The position numbers and the translations under genes were made by a program. Under the pieces are notes generated by a model that did no database searches, was not told where the DNA came from, and saw only the letters and a list, made by a program, of their open reading frames with translations. Of a stretch of 64,000 nucleotides of DNA, positions 23,036 through 35,750 are shown in pieces. The DNA is from Otis tarda. Lineage: Eukaryota > Chordata > Aves > Otidiformes > Otididae. The stretch covers positions 4,727,001-4,791,000 of the forward strand of contig CM048591.1 of the NCBI GenBank assembly GCA_026413225.1, written 5' to 3'. The number at the start of each line of letters is the position of its first letter. The stretch's first letter is position 1.

Positions 23036-25405
23036 CTGTGGGGACCAGGAAACACAAAGGAGATTTTTCCTCTGTGCATGTAGGTAATGGGCAGAATCTA
23101 AATAGATTTGACTACTGTCGACAGCCCTGAGGCAGATGCAGGTCACTCCCTTAAAAATCTGTTGCATTTCCCTGACCTCAGAAGGAATTAAAATAAAGAC
23201 ATTCTTCACGGTAATGCAGCAGACGTGCTACAATAATACTGTGACATTAAATTTAGCATTCACTCAGCAACAGCTCGCAGTCCCATCATCACGTTCTGGT
23301 TAAGGCCCTTTTGGTCTTTCCCCTGTTCTCCTTGCCCCTTGCACTTTCCCTCTCCCATAATATCGGACTCCTCCTCCCCGGCACTCTTAATATCCAGAAA
23401 CTTGCTCTCTAATTACTGTGGTTATGATTTACAATCTGTCCCATGGTGTCAGGAAGTGAAACACAGCCTTTTCAAGTGTGGAGGAATCAATCTGGCTCCA
23501 GCCAAAACAGAGATGTGTTTCCAGCTAATTCAGAGGTTCGGCGATGACAAGCCCCATTGAGCATAGATGGTTGGCTGTCACGTGTGCAGTAAAGTCTGGA
23601 ACTCACACCTTGGAAAGGGAAAAGGGCTTTTTCTTTTCTACTTTTCTCTTTTGTACTAAACTTACATGATCACAGACATCAAGGGAAAAAAAAAAAAAAA
23701 AAGGAAAAGGGAGAGTGTCCCTGGACAACTTTAAAGCCTGTTTTCAATCAAAGTGATATTTTTGTTCCCCAAGGTCAGTATTCCTCCTGCTCCCTTGGCC
23801 CTGCTTCCTCCTCCCTTTTTCTGAGCTCTAGCGTGAAGTTATTTTTTCAAGGATTGTGACAAGAGACTTTGCAGACTTCAGTTTTTTGATGTCATAATGT
23901 GCAATTGGAGATATAAGAAATATGAAGACTAGAGGAAAACAAAGTTCTCAGGCCTGGCTGCCTTTGTAGCATCTCTTGACTGAATAGTAATTCTAACAGT
24001 TGCAACATTATTAAATAATTATGTAGCGGTAACAAAGAACAATAGCCAAATGTGGTAAAAAAGAACAATAGCCAAATGTAAGAGATTAGTATGGTGTGTA
24101 GAAAAAAAACATAGACTCTGCATTAGTTGAATAGTCAAGAAAAAGTGAGAATTAATCCAAGTTTTCATTTACAGTTCTGACAGAATCAGAAAATAATAGA
24201 TTTTAAGATGAGAAACACATCTTAAGCTATCAGCTTTTTCGATCCCCTATGTAATAAAGTTTGAAAATATCATGCAACCTTTTCAAAGGTTCAGCAATGG
24301 TAATTTAAGTTCCCCTTTTTCCTTGTTGTGTTTAAAAAATGGAGGAGGAAAGCAAAGGCATGAAAAAGTTGATGCAAATTTTCCCCAGCATCAGTATTTA
24401 CAGATGCAAAACTTGGATTCTTTGGATCACACTCATTATATCCAACCATCAGGACTGGGGCAATAACCTGCTCCTTATCACACAGCCACAAAACATTATA
24501 GCTGAGAAGATCTATTGCATGCAATTGGCAGGAGGTCACTCCCAGATCCTTATCCTAACACAAGCAAGATGAGAGCTGGTGAAGGGGCTCCCATTTGCTT
24601 CTCTGTATGACATCAAAGGAAAAACTCGAGTCCTAACTCTTGTTTGGATGTATTCACCAGTCTTGCAGGGCAGAGAAGTTGTGGATGGACACTACAAAAA
24701 CTGCGGATGGATGACCCCAAATTTGTGTAAAGAGCAAGTGAAATGATGTGTAGCTGGTAACATAACTGTGAGTCTCACCCACATACTATCTGTGTAACTG
24801 AGAGATTTCTATGAATGAAGATTGTTTTTTTTTTTTCTTATGCTAATAATACTGAAACTATTGTATGAGAGGGAGAATGATACGTGTTCTTATGCTGACT
24901 ATGGTGCTGGTCTGGTTGAGATCACTGAAGTCTTGGGGGATGTTGTGAACAAAACAAGTAGTTCCCTGGATGTTGAAGGAGTTATTGCAAGGGCAGTGAA
25001 TGTTTCTCACATTTAAGTAGGGTGTTCAACTGCTGTAAGTAATTTACTGCTGCATCTTGTTTGCAATCATGAGTATGGGCAAAATTAGCTTGTACTAAGA
25101 ACGAGCAATCACAAAGTATTCTTGCTCTATAAATTGCTGTATATAACGTTTCAGATGTATAGTCATACATTTAGTCAGAGAGATGCAAAAGGAAAGAAAA
25201 CAAACATCACTTTTCAACTTAAAGAGTAATAATTTGTGTTTTAACAAGCTGTCTTTCATGCTCTAAAGGAGGAAAAAAGGGATATTTTTCAGCTCCTCAA
25301 AGTAATTAATAAAGCCAATAAAAAATTATGTGTCATCGACTGTAATCTTTTCTAGATGTATTTTAGAAAAAGCAAAATTTTCAAGCCTATGCAATCAATG
25401 ATAGA
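23036..25405. other. Unique AT-rich DNA with small repeats
   Basis: An A-run of 18 lies at 23684-23701. A short tandem duplication is listed separately. Open frames are 87 residues or fewer and show no coding signature. No LINE or LTR was recognised. Confidence 0.35.
24034..24079. repeat. Short direct repeat, 2 x 20 bp at 26-bp period
   Basis: The 20-mer aaagaacaatagccaaatgt occurs at 24034-24053 and again, unchanged, at 24060-24079. The six bases between make the period 26 bp. A recent slippage duplication is the likely origin. Confidence 0.9.
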
Positions 25406-25505
25406 CTGGAATCACAGGATAATAAATTTTGGGAAGAACTTCTGGAATTCAGGTCTTCAGCTCAAAGGAAGACCTAATCAAATCAGATAGCCCAAATCTC
25501 TACTG
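25406..25505 (-). mobile_element. Old CR1 3' end fragment
   Basis: The + strand carries the antisense CR1 tail in decayed form: ctggaatcacaggataataa, then ttgggaagaacttctgga, then cagctcaaaggaagacc and aaatcagatagcccaaat. These follow the order of the CR1 3' UTR (agaatcacagaat, ggttggaagggacctctgga, ctgctcaaagcaggg, agatcaggttgctcaggg). Only about 100 bp remain. Confidence 0.6.
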
Positions 25506-28500
25506 AGGAAATGAAAAAAATCAGTAAGACTTTGTCTCTTGGAATACCTTAATTTGCACTTTGTTCCTGAATTTCAATCTAGCGCCACTTGGTATTACCG
25601 AGATCCGTTAAGTGCCGATGCTGAGATTGCCTTATCAAGGGGCAGGAGACCAGCACTGGCTCTGACAGGCAGCTCCACTTCGCCTTCAGCGCGAGGAACT
25701 GCCAAGCTACCCCAGCACTGCTTCCTCAGAGAATACATTTCTTTCAGCTTTGGACATCTAAGTTGTAATTTAACAAGTTTCTTCAAGCTCCTTTTCAGTC
25801 AACCAAGAGAAACAGGTCATTTTAAAGCCTGTTCCATCCAATCTACTTTAAATGTCTTCTTTAGGATTTGATGAAGTGCATTTTAAAGCTCTTCTTTCTC
25901 TGGCTGCAGGGGTGATACCTGGGCTGATGGGACTTCCATCTGATTAAATGAGGATGTCCACAAGGCAACTGTCCTTATCACTTCACTAGCCAACTGCCTT
26001 TAGATCACTTTATAGTCTGCAGAATAGAGGGCATAATTTAACTCACCCTAACGTCGATATCTGCAGAGCCAGATGAACTGCCTAAAGCTCTCCTGGTTAC
26101 TACTCCACCAACAAGAAAGTAAGACTGTGGTAAAAGTGGGTGCATGAAATTAAGTGATTAATTCAATTTTCAGTGCCTAATTGTGATCAGATATATACCT
26201 ATCCATCTGGAACCTTGCTGAAGTCTGGGCAAGATTTACCTATAGGTTGACTCAAGAACTGACTCAGATAAATGTCTTTTAAAGAGCCAAGTTTGAACTT
26301 TGGAACTAAGATAGACATCTTACTAAAAATGCTTGATAGCCCCAGTTAAGAAAATACTATTTGAGTTGTATATCTTGTTTAGGCATACTTTTTAAGGTTT
26401 ATATTAAAAAGTGAACCTGTTAGAAATTGTACTACTTCCCAAGGAACATATAAGGAATAGGAAGTCCTTATAGAAAAAAAATAGAATGTGTCTAAGGTGG
26501 GAAACAGCGTACCATAACTCTCACAGTTGTCATAATTTTTTCAGTTTCTGCTTCTAACACAATTGCTTCCAATGACTGGAATATTTACATACAATTCAGT
26601 TAATTATAGAAGGAATTATTATCTTATTCTTCTCAAGAAATATAAAGAACTCTAAAGAACATAGCAATTGCTCCTCATGGGTCCTGTCTTCAAGAGCGTC
26701 CAAGGCAACGTGGATTTCAGAGAAAGGGAGAAAATGATACCTGCATGCAATAGTTCTGACAGCAGTAACCCTGAGGGGTATTTCCTCCTCAACTCCAAAT
26801 GCTTAAAAAATTTAAGCCTTGAAGCAGGAAGGATTGCTTTGGAATGGTAATAGGAAGAGGTACACAGGATTCTGTTCTGAGTATGTTGGTTTTGAACGCG
26901 GAGAAAAAGAATTTCAGGTTAAAGCAAAAGGAGATAAAGAAGCAACTCAATAAAGCTGAAGCAGTGAGATTCTGGCTCTCAAATCTGCCCACGAATTGAA
27001 CATATTTTAAATAGCACATCACAGGATACTGCCAAATTTCACTTCCTGGAGAAAGAAAACTGAAGCTGAAGCTGAGACACCACTTTAAAGTAAAAGTTTG
27101 GGTTGTGTTTTTGTTCCATAAAAGCTAATTTGCTCAGTGGTTGCTTTCTCCTGAGCTCATTCAGCTTTATTTATGACGGCAGTGTTACCAGCAAAAACCA
27201 AAACCCCCACCAGAACAGGAATGCTGTATAAGGGAAGATTTTTCAGACATTTAGTTATTTCTTAAGAATCTGTATGACTTTTTTATGAGCAGGTAGGCAT
27301 CTGTTAGAGTGGAATTTCACTGAGCAGCTTAATTAGCTTTTTATGCTGTTTAATATTATGATAAACGACTTACCAGAAGTTATTAATTAAAGAATTAAAG
27401 TCTCATTATTTGTTAATAATGGGGCATATGGGAAGAGGGAAAGGAATAGGACTTTATTATTAACAAATTTCAGGGAACAGTGAGTAAATTGGATAAACAG
27501 AGGAAATATACATCTGGCTGCTTCCATTTGTTGTATAAATCATTTGATAGTTTATCCTTGTTGCAGAAATCCTAAAAATACTCATGTACATCCAAATACT
27601 GTAAGCTACTAGCACTGTTGGCTGGTGGTTAAAATAAACCTTTCCATAGCCAACTTTACGAAATCAGGGCTTCCTCAAAGGGAGTTCTTGGCTCCTCAGG
27701 GTACATCTGTCTGTATTTAGCCACACATTAAACCTCCTATGTGAATGGTCATTTCACTTTGGCGCAATTTCAGTAGTGGAGATTGCAAGTGATTTGCTTG
27801 TTACTGGGCTGAATAAATGCTGTGTGTCATGGTGACAGAAGGAGATGAACCTCAATATCTTCTCTGCTCATCCCTTCCTGCATCACTTTCGGGAACTGAC
27901 AGCTTGAACTTTCCACTCTCCCATTACAGGCTGGTCTTTAAAATCTTGTGTTTATTCAGGAGCCGAGACTGTTTGGAGACCAGGGCTGCTATTTCTCTCA
28001 CCTGCTTTCATGTGCCTATGGTGCACCTGTGTCTGTCTTGGTTAAGTTTCTAAGTTCCCATCATCTAGTCACTGTCTGGGCATAATGTGAAATTGAGGGT
28101 GTAATTAATCTCATCAGAAATTATACGTAAATGTGGTCAGAGGAATTTGCCCCTGAATGCTGTTGATAATAGTGTTAGATTTCATTCACCTGTAGTGGGA
28201 ACCCAGCTGACCTGTAAAGATAGATATTGATGTCGCAGGTATCTTCAGTCAGGAAGGAGGAATCTCATAATGGTTTTTATTTGTCAATGTTTTCCCTTGG
28301 AGTGTACAGTCATCAAACAGTTCCTTTGGCATGTAAATGTCTGTTCATTGAGAATGCATGGGCATAACCCAATCTGGCAGTGATGAAGGCTTGAATTACT
28401 CTGTCAAGTTCACCCTCTGTAAGGAAGAGCTGATGCAATGGAGGAAAATCCATTTTATTCAGATGAGTTACGTATTGTGATCTTCTCATCTTTTACGGGT

Positions 28501-31500
28501 GGTTTCTCATTCAAGGCTTTCCCTAAGGATGATGCTTAGAAAGCACTACCTTATTATTCTGTAAGGCAGAAGCAGTTCTGGTTATGTACAGAAGCAGAGC
28601 ATGTCTATGGGGCCAATGAGTGATTTAGCACTTCCACCTGGACTTCCAGTTGGGCCTGCAAAGGAGAGAGGTGGAGACAGACTCCCTCAGAAGCCTGATG
28701 GTACCCACTGTTTTAACGACAGGAATAAGTAGATCTCTAAGGGATTCCATAATTTGTTTTCACTAAGTGCAGATAAGATCTACAGAAAATCTGAGTCCAT
28801 CTTCTCAGACTTCTGCTGAAGCTCACACAGCAGGTCTCAATGAGACCCTGAAAACTGTTCGTAATGAACAACAACCATAAAAACTTAATCAAAAGAATCA
28901 CCATAAATTTTGGTCTTTTTCCAAAGAGAGAGAGAAAGAGGGTTTTTTTTTCTGTTTCAACAATGGGACGAAAAGGAGAATGGTGCGTCCTATTGGATAT
29001 TTCCTCCCTACCACAACATTATAACGACCTTGGGAAAAAAGCAAACAAGATCAACAACAGCTTGAATGTATTGAAATTTGAAAAACTCCATAGGGTTTAC
29101 ATTTTGTCTAATTGTGCAGCATGTCAGCTAGGACAAAGAGGAATGCTGTGCTCAGCTGTGGAAATATTTCTGGTCACTGAGAAGTATTTTGGCTAGGTCT
29201 CCTCCCCACAATCAGAAAGCGCCATGTGCCAAGCTGAACCACTTTATTTGTTGACAAATTCCAAGTATATGCATATGGAGGGAAAAAAGCATGCACAGTA
29301 AAAGCACAAAGATGAATTACTACTCTTGAAGTCAGTGTCAAACATAATTGGCAATATCATATCATGTTCAAAAGTGGTAGAAAATGTGAATAAAATACTA
29401 AAAATTACTAGAAAAAAATAAAGAGAAATACAATTTATTGTATATGTTCATGGATTGTTTGTATTTGAAATTAGTCTCAGAAAGGGTATAGGAGAATAGT
29501 ACAAAAGGCACAGTGGTGCAGACTGAGGAGATGCTAGGCTGTGGTCTTAATGGCTTCAAAATGAGGCAACAAGAGTGGATGGGGGGTTGTGACTAATGTC
29601 CGTAAAATCATGAATGTTTTATGGGGAAAGAACATGGTAAACAATAATTAGTGTTTTCACAGTTAAAAAACAGCTATTAGAGGTCACTGAATGAAATTGT
29701 CAGGCAGTAGGTTTAAAGCACATGTTATGATGAATTACTTTGTAATAAAATGCATGGTTAAAGTATTAACTCATTGTCAGAACATATTATGGAGGTCAGA
29801 TATTAATTATTAAATACAGTCATTGAGAAACAAGTCTTTGCTTGGAAAGTTCTTAAGGTGAGGTTATATCAAGAGGAGGGTACTATTCTACCAGCTCATT
29901 CCTCTGATATAAATATTTTCCTAAGCATCCACTATTAATGCTAGTGCAGATAAGACAACGAGCTAGACAAGCCTTTGGTTTGACCTCTTATTCTTACATT
30001 TCATATTGTATTATTGTGCTGTGCCCACCAGATCTAGACCTCAGCACTGAACGGGAAGAGGAAAGAGTGTGAATATCCCAAACCCGACTGTATGTACGCA
30101 CCAAGCCGTAAGAACCTCAATCATGTAGCAGGGTGTATATGGTAGGATTTTATTGTTAGATGATTGCAAAGGAATGAGTGTAACAGAATGGTAAAAGTGA
30201 CCAAAATGTGTTTGACTAAGAGGGTCAGTAGGAGCAGCTCAAGAAATAAAAGGGAAAATTATATTTCTCTCAGAAGTTTTTTTTTTCATTACTCCAATGT
30301 GTTTTAATGTCCCCAGTCAGAGAACACAACTCACCAAAGTTGTTGGTTTTTTTCCAGTCTAAAGTGAGCCCTTAAATAACTAATCTGGTTTGGAAGGTAC
30401 ACTGCTGCTCTGGAGATGGTTTCAACAAATGTGTCCACCCTCTTTCAGTGGCGCTCAATCTCAAAGCATTTTGTTGGTAATTTTGTTGTGTATGCAAAGG
30501 TGCTAACTAGGGATTTTAGGGAGCCTGACCTCCCTTGAGAAGTCACGACTTAATAAGAATAGTTCAACAATTAAACATCTGCCCTACTCTGATTAGGTTA
30601 TGTCATACTCTTTCTATGCATCAATTAAAATAATTTGATCCTCTATATCTTTTGATTGTGTTTACTAATTTAGTTGCTTTTCATCTTTCTATCATTCAAA
30701 TATAGACAAGAACAGCCGTGGGAAACAGTATTTCAGTGCAAGAAGAGCAGAAGAACACAAAAATTTTATTGCTGGAATGCCAGAAAGCATTGGGTAGACG
30801 TGAACAGTATCAGAGAGATGGGTTTAGTGACAAAATGTACCTTTGGTTCAGGAAATAGTAAATCTTAAGAGTATATTAAGCCTAAGGAAATGCATAATAA
30901 TAAAAAGAAGTGGTATTGAAGAATATTTGTCAGAGTGTTTGCAGAAACATATTGCTGGGGATGTTCGTTTCTGGTATATCTGTGAGAGAAAAGATGGGAC
31001 TGAGAGAAGCCAGCTACGAAAAGGAAATAAATATGAAATTAAAAAAAATCACCAAGATGGATGACACTGGGAATGTAAAGTTTCCGAAACAGGGTTTTTT
31101 TTATTTTAATTATTATCTTACAGCTTTTGCAAATCTTTATAAACAAAGAACATTTTTATTTTTAAATGTGTACCTAGGTAAACACTGTATTAAAGATGTC
31201 AGCCCTAAGGTATTGCTGATCTTTGTGCAGGATGGGAAGATACGAATGGAATTAAATTTTGCACATGTGCACATTCTGCACTTTAGATAAGTAATAATAT
31301 GTTACAATTAATCAATACTTCTCATCCTCAAGTTTCTCAAATAAATTCACGCAGTAACTGTGTGTGTGTTTGGAAATCCTGCCACATGCACCCATGCATA
31401 TCCCTGTATGCTATTAAGCTGGCACAGAAATGACCCATATCGTACAAACCCTGAGCAAACACTATGCTTATGTAGAGGGTCTGACCAGCTGACTTGTGGA

Positions 31501-31863
31501 GACCTTACCTGGAAAACATTTAAGCTGTTATTATCTGTGACTTTTCAATCCTTTGGATGCCAAGATTACCATCCCCTCAGCAGACATGACAGAATGGAGT
31601 GTGTCCCCGTAGCTCAGCAAACCAAAAAAAAAAAAAAAAAGTAAAGCAAAACAAACATATTTTGTCAATATCTCCAATAAGAGATCATTGGCACATATGC
31701 ACATACACACATTCACGCGTGCATGAAGAAGGAAGAAACACTGATTCCTTTCCTCTTTCAGTATGAAGATGCCTAATGACACCACTCATTTGGCTGCCAG
31801 GAAGAGGCTTTGCCTCTTGCCTCCTCAGTTCTCTTCTGAGTTTCATTAATAATGTGTCATTAT
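25506..31863. other. Unique AT-rich DNA, nothing certain
   Basis: A GC- and CpG-richer patch at 25580-25740 is open on both strands (plus 25539-25871, minus 25595-25786) but lacks a recognisable peptide. A 17-base A-run lies at 31624-31640. The remaining frames are short. No LINE, LTR or SINE was recognised across about 6 kb, which is long for repeat-free bird DNA but not exceptional. Confidence 0.35.
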
Positions 31864-32350
31864 CCAACTAGATCAGGTTGCTCAGAGCCCCGTCCAACCT
31901 GGCCTTGAGTGTTCCCACGATGAGGCATCCACCACCTCTCTGGGCAACCTGGGCCAGTGTTCCACCACTCTACCTGGAATTTTTTTTTTCTAGTATCTAG
32001 TCTGAATCTGCTTCCTTCTATTTTAAAACCATTACCCCTTATGCTATCACAACAGGCCCTGCTGAAGAGTTTCTCTCCATCTTTCCTGTAGCCCCCCCTG
32101 GAAGACCACTACAAGGTGTCCCTGGGGTCTCCTCTTCTCCAGGCTGAACAGCCCCAGCTCTCTCAGCCTGTCCTCACAGGAGAGGTGCTACAGCCCTCTG
32201 ATCATCTTTGTGGCCTCCTTTGGACTTGCTCCAAGAGGTCCATGTCCTTCTGATGCTGGGGCCTTCAGCACTGGATGCAGTACTGAAGGGGGTTCTCACC
32301 AGAGTGGAGTAGAGGGGCAGAATCCCCTCCCTCAACCTGCTGGCCAGGAT
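31864..32350 (-). mobile_element. CR1 LINE copy lacking its 3' terminus
   Basis: Antisense CR1 on the + strand. It starts inside the 3' UTR at aactagatcaggttgctcag and passes the ORF2 C-terminus (atcacaacaggccctgctga). It continues upstream in ORF2 through ctccaggctgaacagcccca, gtgctacagccctctgatca and gatgcagtactgaag, ending near ggccaggatggtggatgcc. It belongs to the same group as the copies at 3146 and 35395. Frames are broken. The last roughly 70 bp of the element, including the ATTCTATG tail, are absent at the left border. CR1 copies normally keep the 3' end and lose the 5' end, so a later deletion is likely. Confidence 0.92.
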
Positions 32351-34169
32351 GGTGGATGCCACTTTCCTAAAAGATGAGATGAATCCCAGAAAAGCTACAG
32401 ATTACAGAAAATTCAAGATGTCAGTGTAGCCTGGACTGGAGTGGTGTGTATTTCTGCTTATCTGTGACCAAGGAATGTGATTCCAGTCCAAAATCAATGC
32501 AGAGGACGGCTTCAGAACTAGCAAAGGGACTGGAGAAGCTCTCAGAAAGAGGAACTATTGAATGAGCAGAGATGAAATCTCATGGGATTACTCAGCCCAG
32601 GGAAAACAAAGGTGGCAAGGAAATGACTGCAGTCTCTAAGGAGCAAAGAAAGAGAACTGAAAGGACAACAGTTACACAGGAAACGTGTATGAGCTGGCCA
32701 CATACAAATTGTGGATGGAAACAACAGGAACTACAGATAAGAAAAGGAGTTCAGGAGCACCTGAGGTGATCACTGGCAATATGAGAATTGTGGCCTTTGT
32801 GACCAAGAATGTCTGATCTGGTCTTTTGGCCCACAGAGGATGTCTTCTAACACTTGTCTTCTAGCAGTGTGGGCTCTGTGCATCTACTTAAACCAGTTCT
32901 GCTGCTGAAATCTCTCTTCCTCTTCAGTCCCTTTGATTGTCCCAGCTTGAGAGGTCTCTGGAACTGAGACTGTCTACTTAGAGGCTTAGCTAGCACCTAG
33001 TCCTTTAGCTACTCTTGCTTTAAATATTACCTTAAAAGACTACTGTTAATACTGTAATGATAGAGAAACAGAGCTTAAGTTTTCCACTTGGCCGTAATTC
33101 TGACCTCCTGTGCAAATAACTTGTAAGTTTTAAATTTTAAGTCCTCGTGGTCTTTTTTAAAAAAAAAAAAAAAAATCAATTGACTAAAACAGAGGGCTGC
33201 TCTGTTTTACACATGAACTTGGCAGATGCCAATAATCATGTTTCCTTTCTGGACTTGGGAAAACTTGGTTTTCTGCACTAAGCTGCAATTTTAATCTTCT
33301 TTACTCTGTGTAAACATGTTTGTGTTCAACTAGAGAATATGAGCAGCCCACAAGGCCAGCCCTCCACTTATTCTCAAGGAGCATTACGACCTTCTTGCTG
33401 TAGGTTCTTCTTTCTGGTTTTGGTGACAGGAGGACAGGGAGCACCACAAGGCAGCCTCACTGGGTAAGTATTCACTGCTCAGGTGCCTGCAGTCACAGAG
33501 ACAACATCATTGACCCTATATAATGGGCATCATAACTTATTACAGCCAGAAGGTTCCTAGGGGAAAATACTTCTGCCCTAGGAGGAGGAACTCCTCCACC
33601 TTGTCTTCCTTCACAGGTGGTTGTTCCTGTGCTGAGCTGCTGCTGCTGAGCCTACGCTGCAGTGAGAGCACAAAAACTATTTAGTTCCCCTCAAAACTGG
33701 ATCAAAACCTGTAAGGAAACAGGTCTATAAACAACGTGCAATTCTAAGCAGCCAGCTGTAAAAAGTAATTAAAGAGGTAGTTTAAATCACAACAAAGTGT
33801 ATAGAATTTTAAATAGCCCATCTATGTGTATTCCCAACCTTTAGTTAAGTCATTCACAATCACTTCTCGGTTCTTTTAACTACATTTTAAAACTTGTCTC
33901 TTCTACAGAGTAAGCATCCACATAAATACAGAGATTAAATCCATTCTCCCAAAAGTCTTGACTTTAAACTTTCTGAGAGGATGAGAGGAGATTACAGATA
34001 ACTGATCTGCTTGACTTTCCATCCCAGCAAATCTATTGCCAGGTACTGGTTCTTCAGGATGCACAGGGATGAAAGATAATAATTTGCTGCTCTGAAAGAC
34101 TAGCCTCTGAGATGGTCTCCAAATACTCCAGGCTCTGCCTTTCATTTGTCTCTTTCATTTTTGCAATGC
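32351..34169. other. Unique DNA, nothing recognised
   Basis: An A-run of about 17 lies near 33159-33175. Open frames are 80 residues or fewer. No repeat family or gene was recognised. Confidence 0.35.
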
Positions 34170-34710
34170 TGCACTGTCCCACCCCCTCACAAGCAGTTAA
34201 CTCACGGGTTGGATTCAGCTGCTGTGATTAACAAAGCAGTAAGCCCGTGAAACCCTGTGAGCATCCCTAGTTCCTAAGCGATCCGAGAAAACAAGGTGTT
34301 GTTAGCTCACCTCCTTCATGCGTTTGTCCTTGCTTTGCTTCTGTTTGCGTTTTTTGGTTAGGCTGTTCTCTCGGCATCAGTTTCACATCATTTTCTTTTA
34401 ACTCACTCTGTATCTCCTCTCCACACACAGACACTCTTTTAACCTAGTGATATACTCTCTGCTCTGGCTACTTTGGGGTTAATCTAGGACTTTTCCATCA
34501 GATGGTAATTGCCACAAAGCCTTCCCCAAACTTGGCAGGCTCAGAACTGATATTTTTACAGCCAATGCTGAGTCTCTGATGGTTGTAATCCGCAGTGATG
34601 CACCTGGATGCAATTGTGCTCGGATAACTAAACCTAGTCGATGCGTTTCACTTGGTGGGGACTCCACTTGTTTTGTTGTAAAGATTACAGAGTGGTTCAG
34701 CATTCATGAG
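34170..34710. promoter_or_regulatory. Candidate conserved non-coding block
   Basis: Two patches, about 34195-34330 and 34480-34700, retain CpGs (taagcgatccgagaaaac, gtaatccgcagtgatgcac, gtcgatgcgtttcac). They combine dense non-repetitive sequence with a lack of any plausible frame. The left patch also has ctgtgattaacaaagcag, a TCF/SOX-like word. This rests on composition alone. Confidence 0.2.
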
Positions 34711-35394
34711 AAAATGTGGCAACAAAAGGTTAGATGAGCAGTGCTAGGAGTGGAGCCATATTGGGAGCAATTGAAAGAGGAAATGGTCTGGATTTATTGT
34801 CTGCATTAAAGATATTGTGGGTCCCATGGATACTAGGAGTGTCATGGAGACACAGCTAATAGGATTTTTATTGGATTATTGTCGGGCTGTTGCACCTGCT
34901 TCTGAAGGGGACAGTGCGGATGGTTTTCTGACACAATCCTTGAACAAGGAAGCAGAAAGTTGCTACAGGAGCTGGAAGTTCCAATGTTAATTTTTAAGGA
35001 AATTGCCTTTTACAATTGCCTCAAAGCCATTTCAAGCAGGCCACCAGCCAGCGAGTAACCCTTCCGTCCCTTTACAAAACACTCATGAATAGAAAATACA
35101 TGGAAATGAGTGAAGATAATAAAGACCTAACTTAGAAGTCTTGACTCTCCACAGTCCACATATAGGATAGCTTTTATATGAATTAACTTGAAGAAAGATT
35201 ACTTTTTTTAAAAAAAAAAAAAATTAAAATTGCATTTTGATTACTGCCATATTTATGTTTTTTTTTTTTCATAATAACATTTAGCAATCTATCTGGTCTC
35301 TCCTTTCCCCTGTCTCCAGTGTGTTAGATAAGAATACTTTTGTCCTCTATAGCCTGCTTCAAAGCTCCTTTACCTACATCTGTAGTATTACAAG

Positions 35395-35750
35395 ATCATA
35401 GAATCATAGAATCATAGAATGGTTAGGGTTGGAAGGGACCTTCAAAGGTCATCTAGTCCAACCCCCCTGCAAGGAGCAGGGACATCCCCAACTAGATCAG
35501 GTTGCTCAGACCCTCATCCAGCCTGGCCTTGAACGTTTCCAGGGATGGGGCTTCCACCACCTCTCTGGGCAACCTGTTCCAGTGTTCTATAACTCGCATT
35601 GTAAAAATTTTTTTCCTAATATCTAATCTAAATCTACCCCCCTCTATTTTAAAACCATTACTCCTTGTCCTATCACAACAGGCCCTACTGAACAGCCTCT
35701 CCCCATCTTTCTTGTAGGCCCCCTTCAGGTACTGGAAGACCGCTATCAGG
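35395..35750 (-). mobile_element. CR1 LINE, 5'-truncated copy with intact 3' tail
   Basis: The + strand starts with a reiterated tail, atcatagaatcatagaat, then ggttagggttggaaggg and ggtcatctagtccaacc. These are the reverse complement of the CR1 3' end with three ATTCTATG-type units. The minus-strand frame gives the ORF2 C-terminus: 'AVFQYLKGAYKKDGERLF', 'RACCDRTRSNGFKIEG', 'RRFRLDIRKKIF'-like sequence, 'HWNRLPREVVEAPSLETF' and 'KARLDEGLSNLI' before a TAG stop. Truncation falls at about 35750, where CR1 sequence gives way to tattttgattttgata. It is the best-preserved CR1 of the window and a close relative of the copy at 3146, in opposite orientation. Confidence 0.95.

Noticed and set aside
25539-25871. 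GC-richer patch open on both strands
   Set aside because: Neither translation is recognisable, and the minus-strand third-position bias is not raised above the first position.
30674-31290. Chain of plus-strand frames rich in Lys and Glu
   Set aside because: AT-rich DNA on this strand gives such residues; no conserved motif or splice pattern is seen.
31624-31640. A-run that might mark a processed pseudogene tail
   Set aside because: The 94-residue frame before it has no recognisable parent protein, and no target duplication was found.
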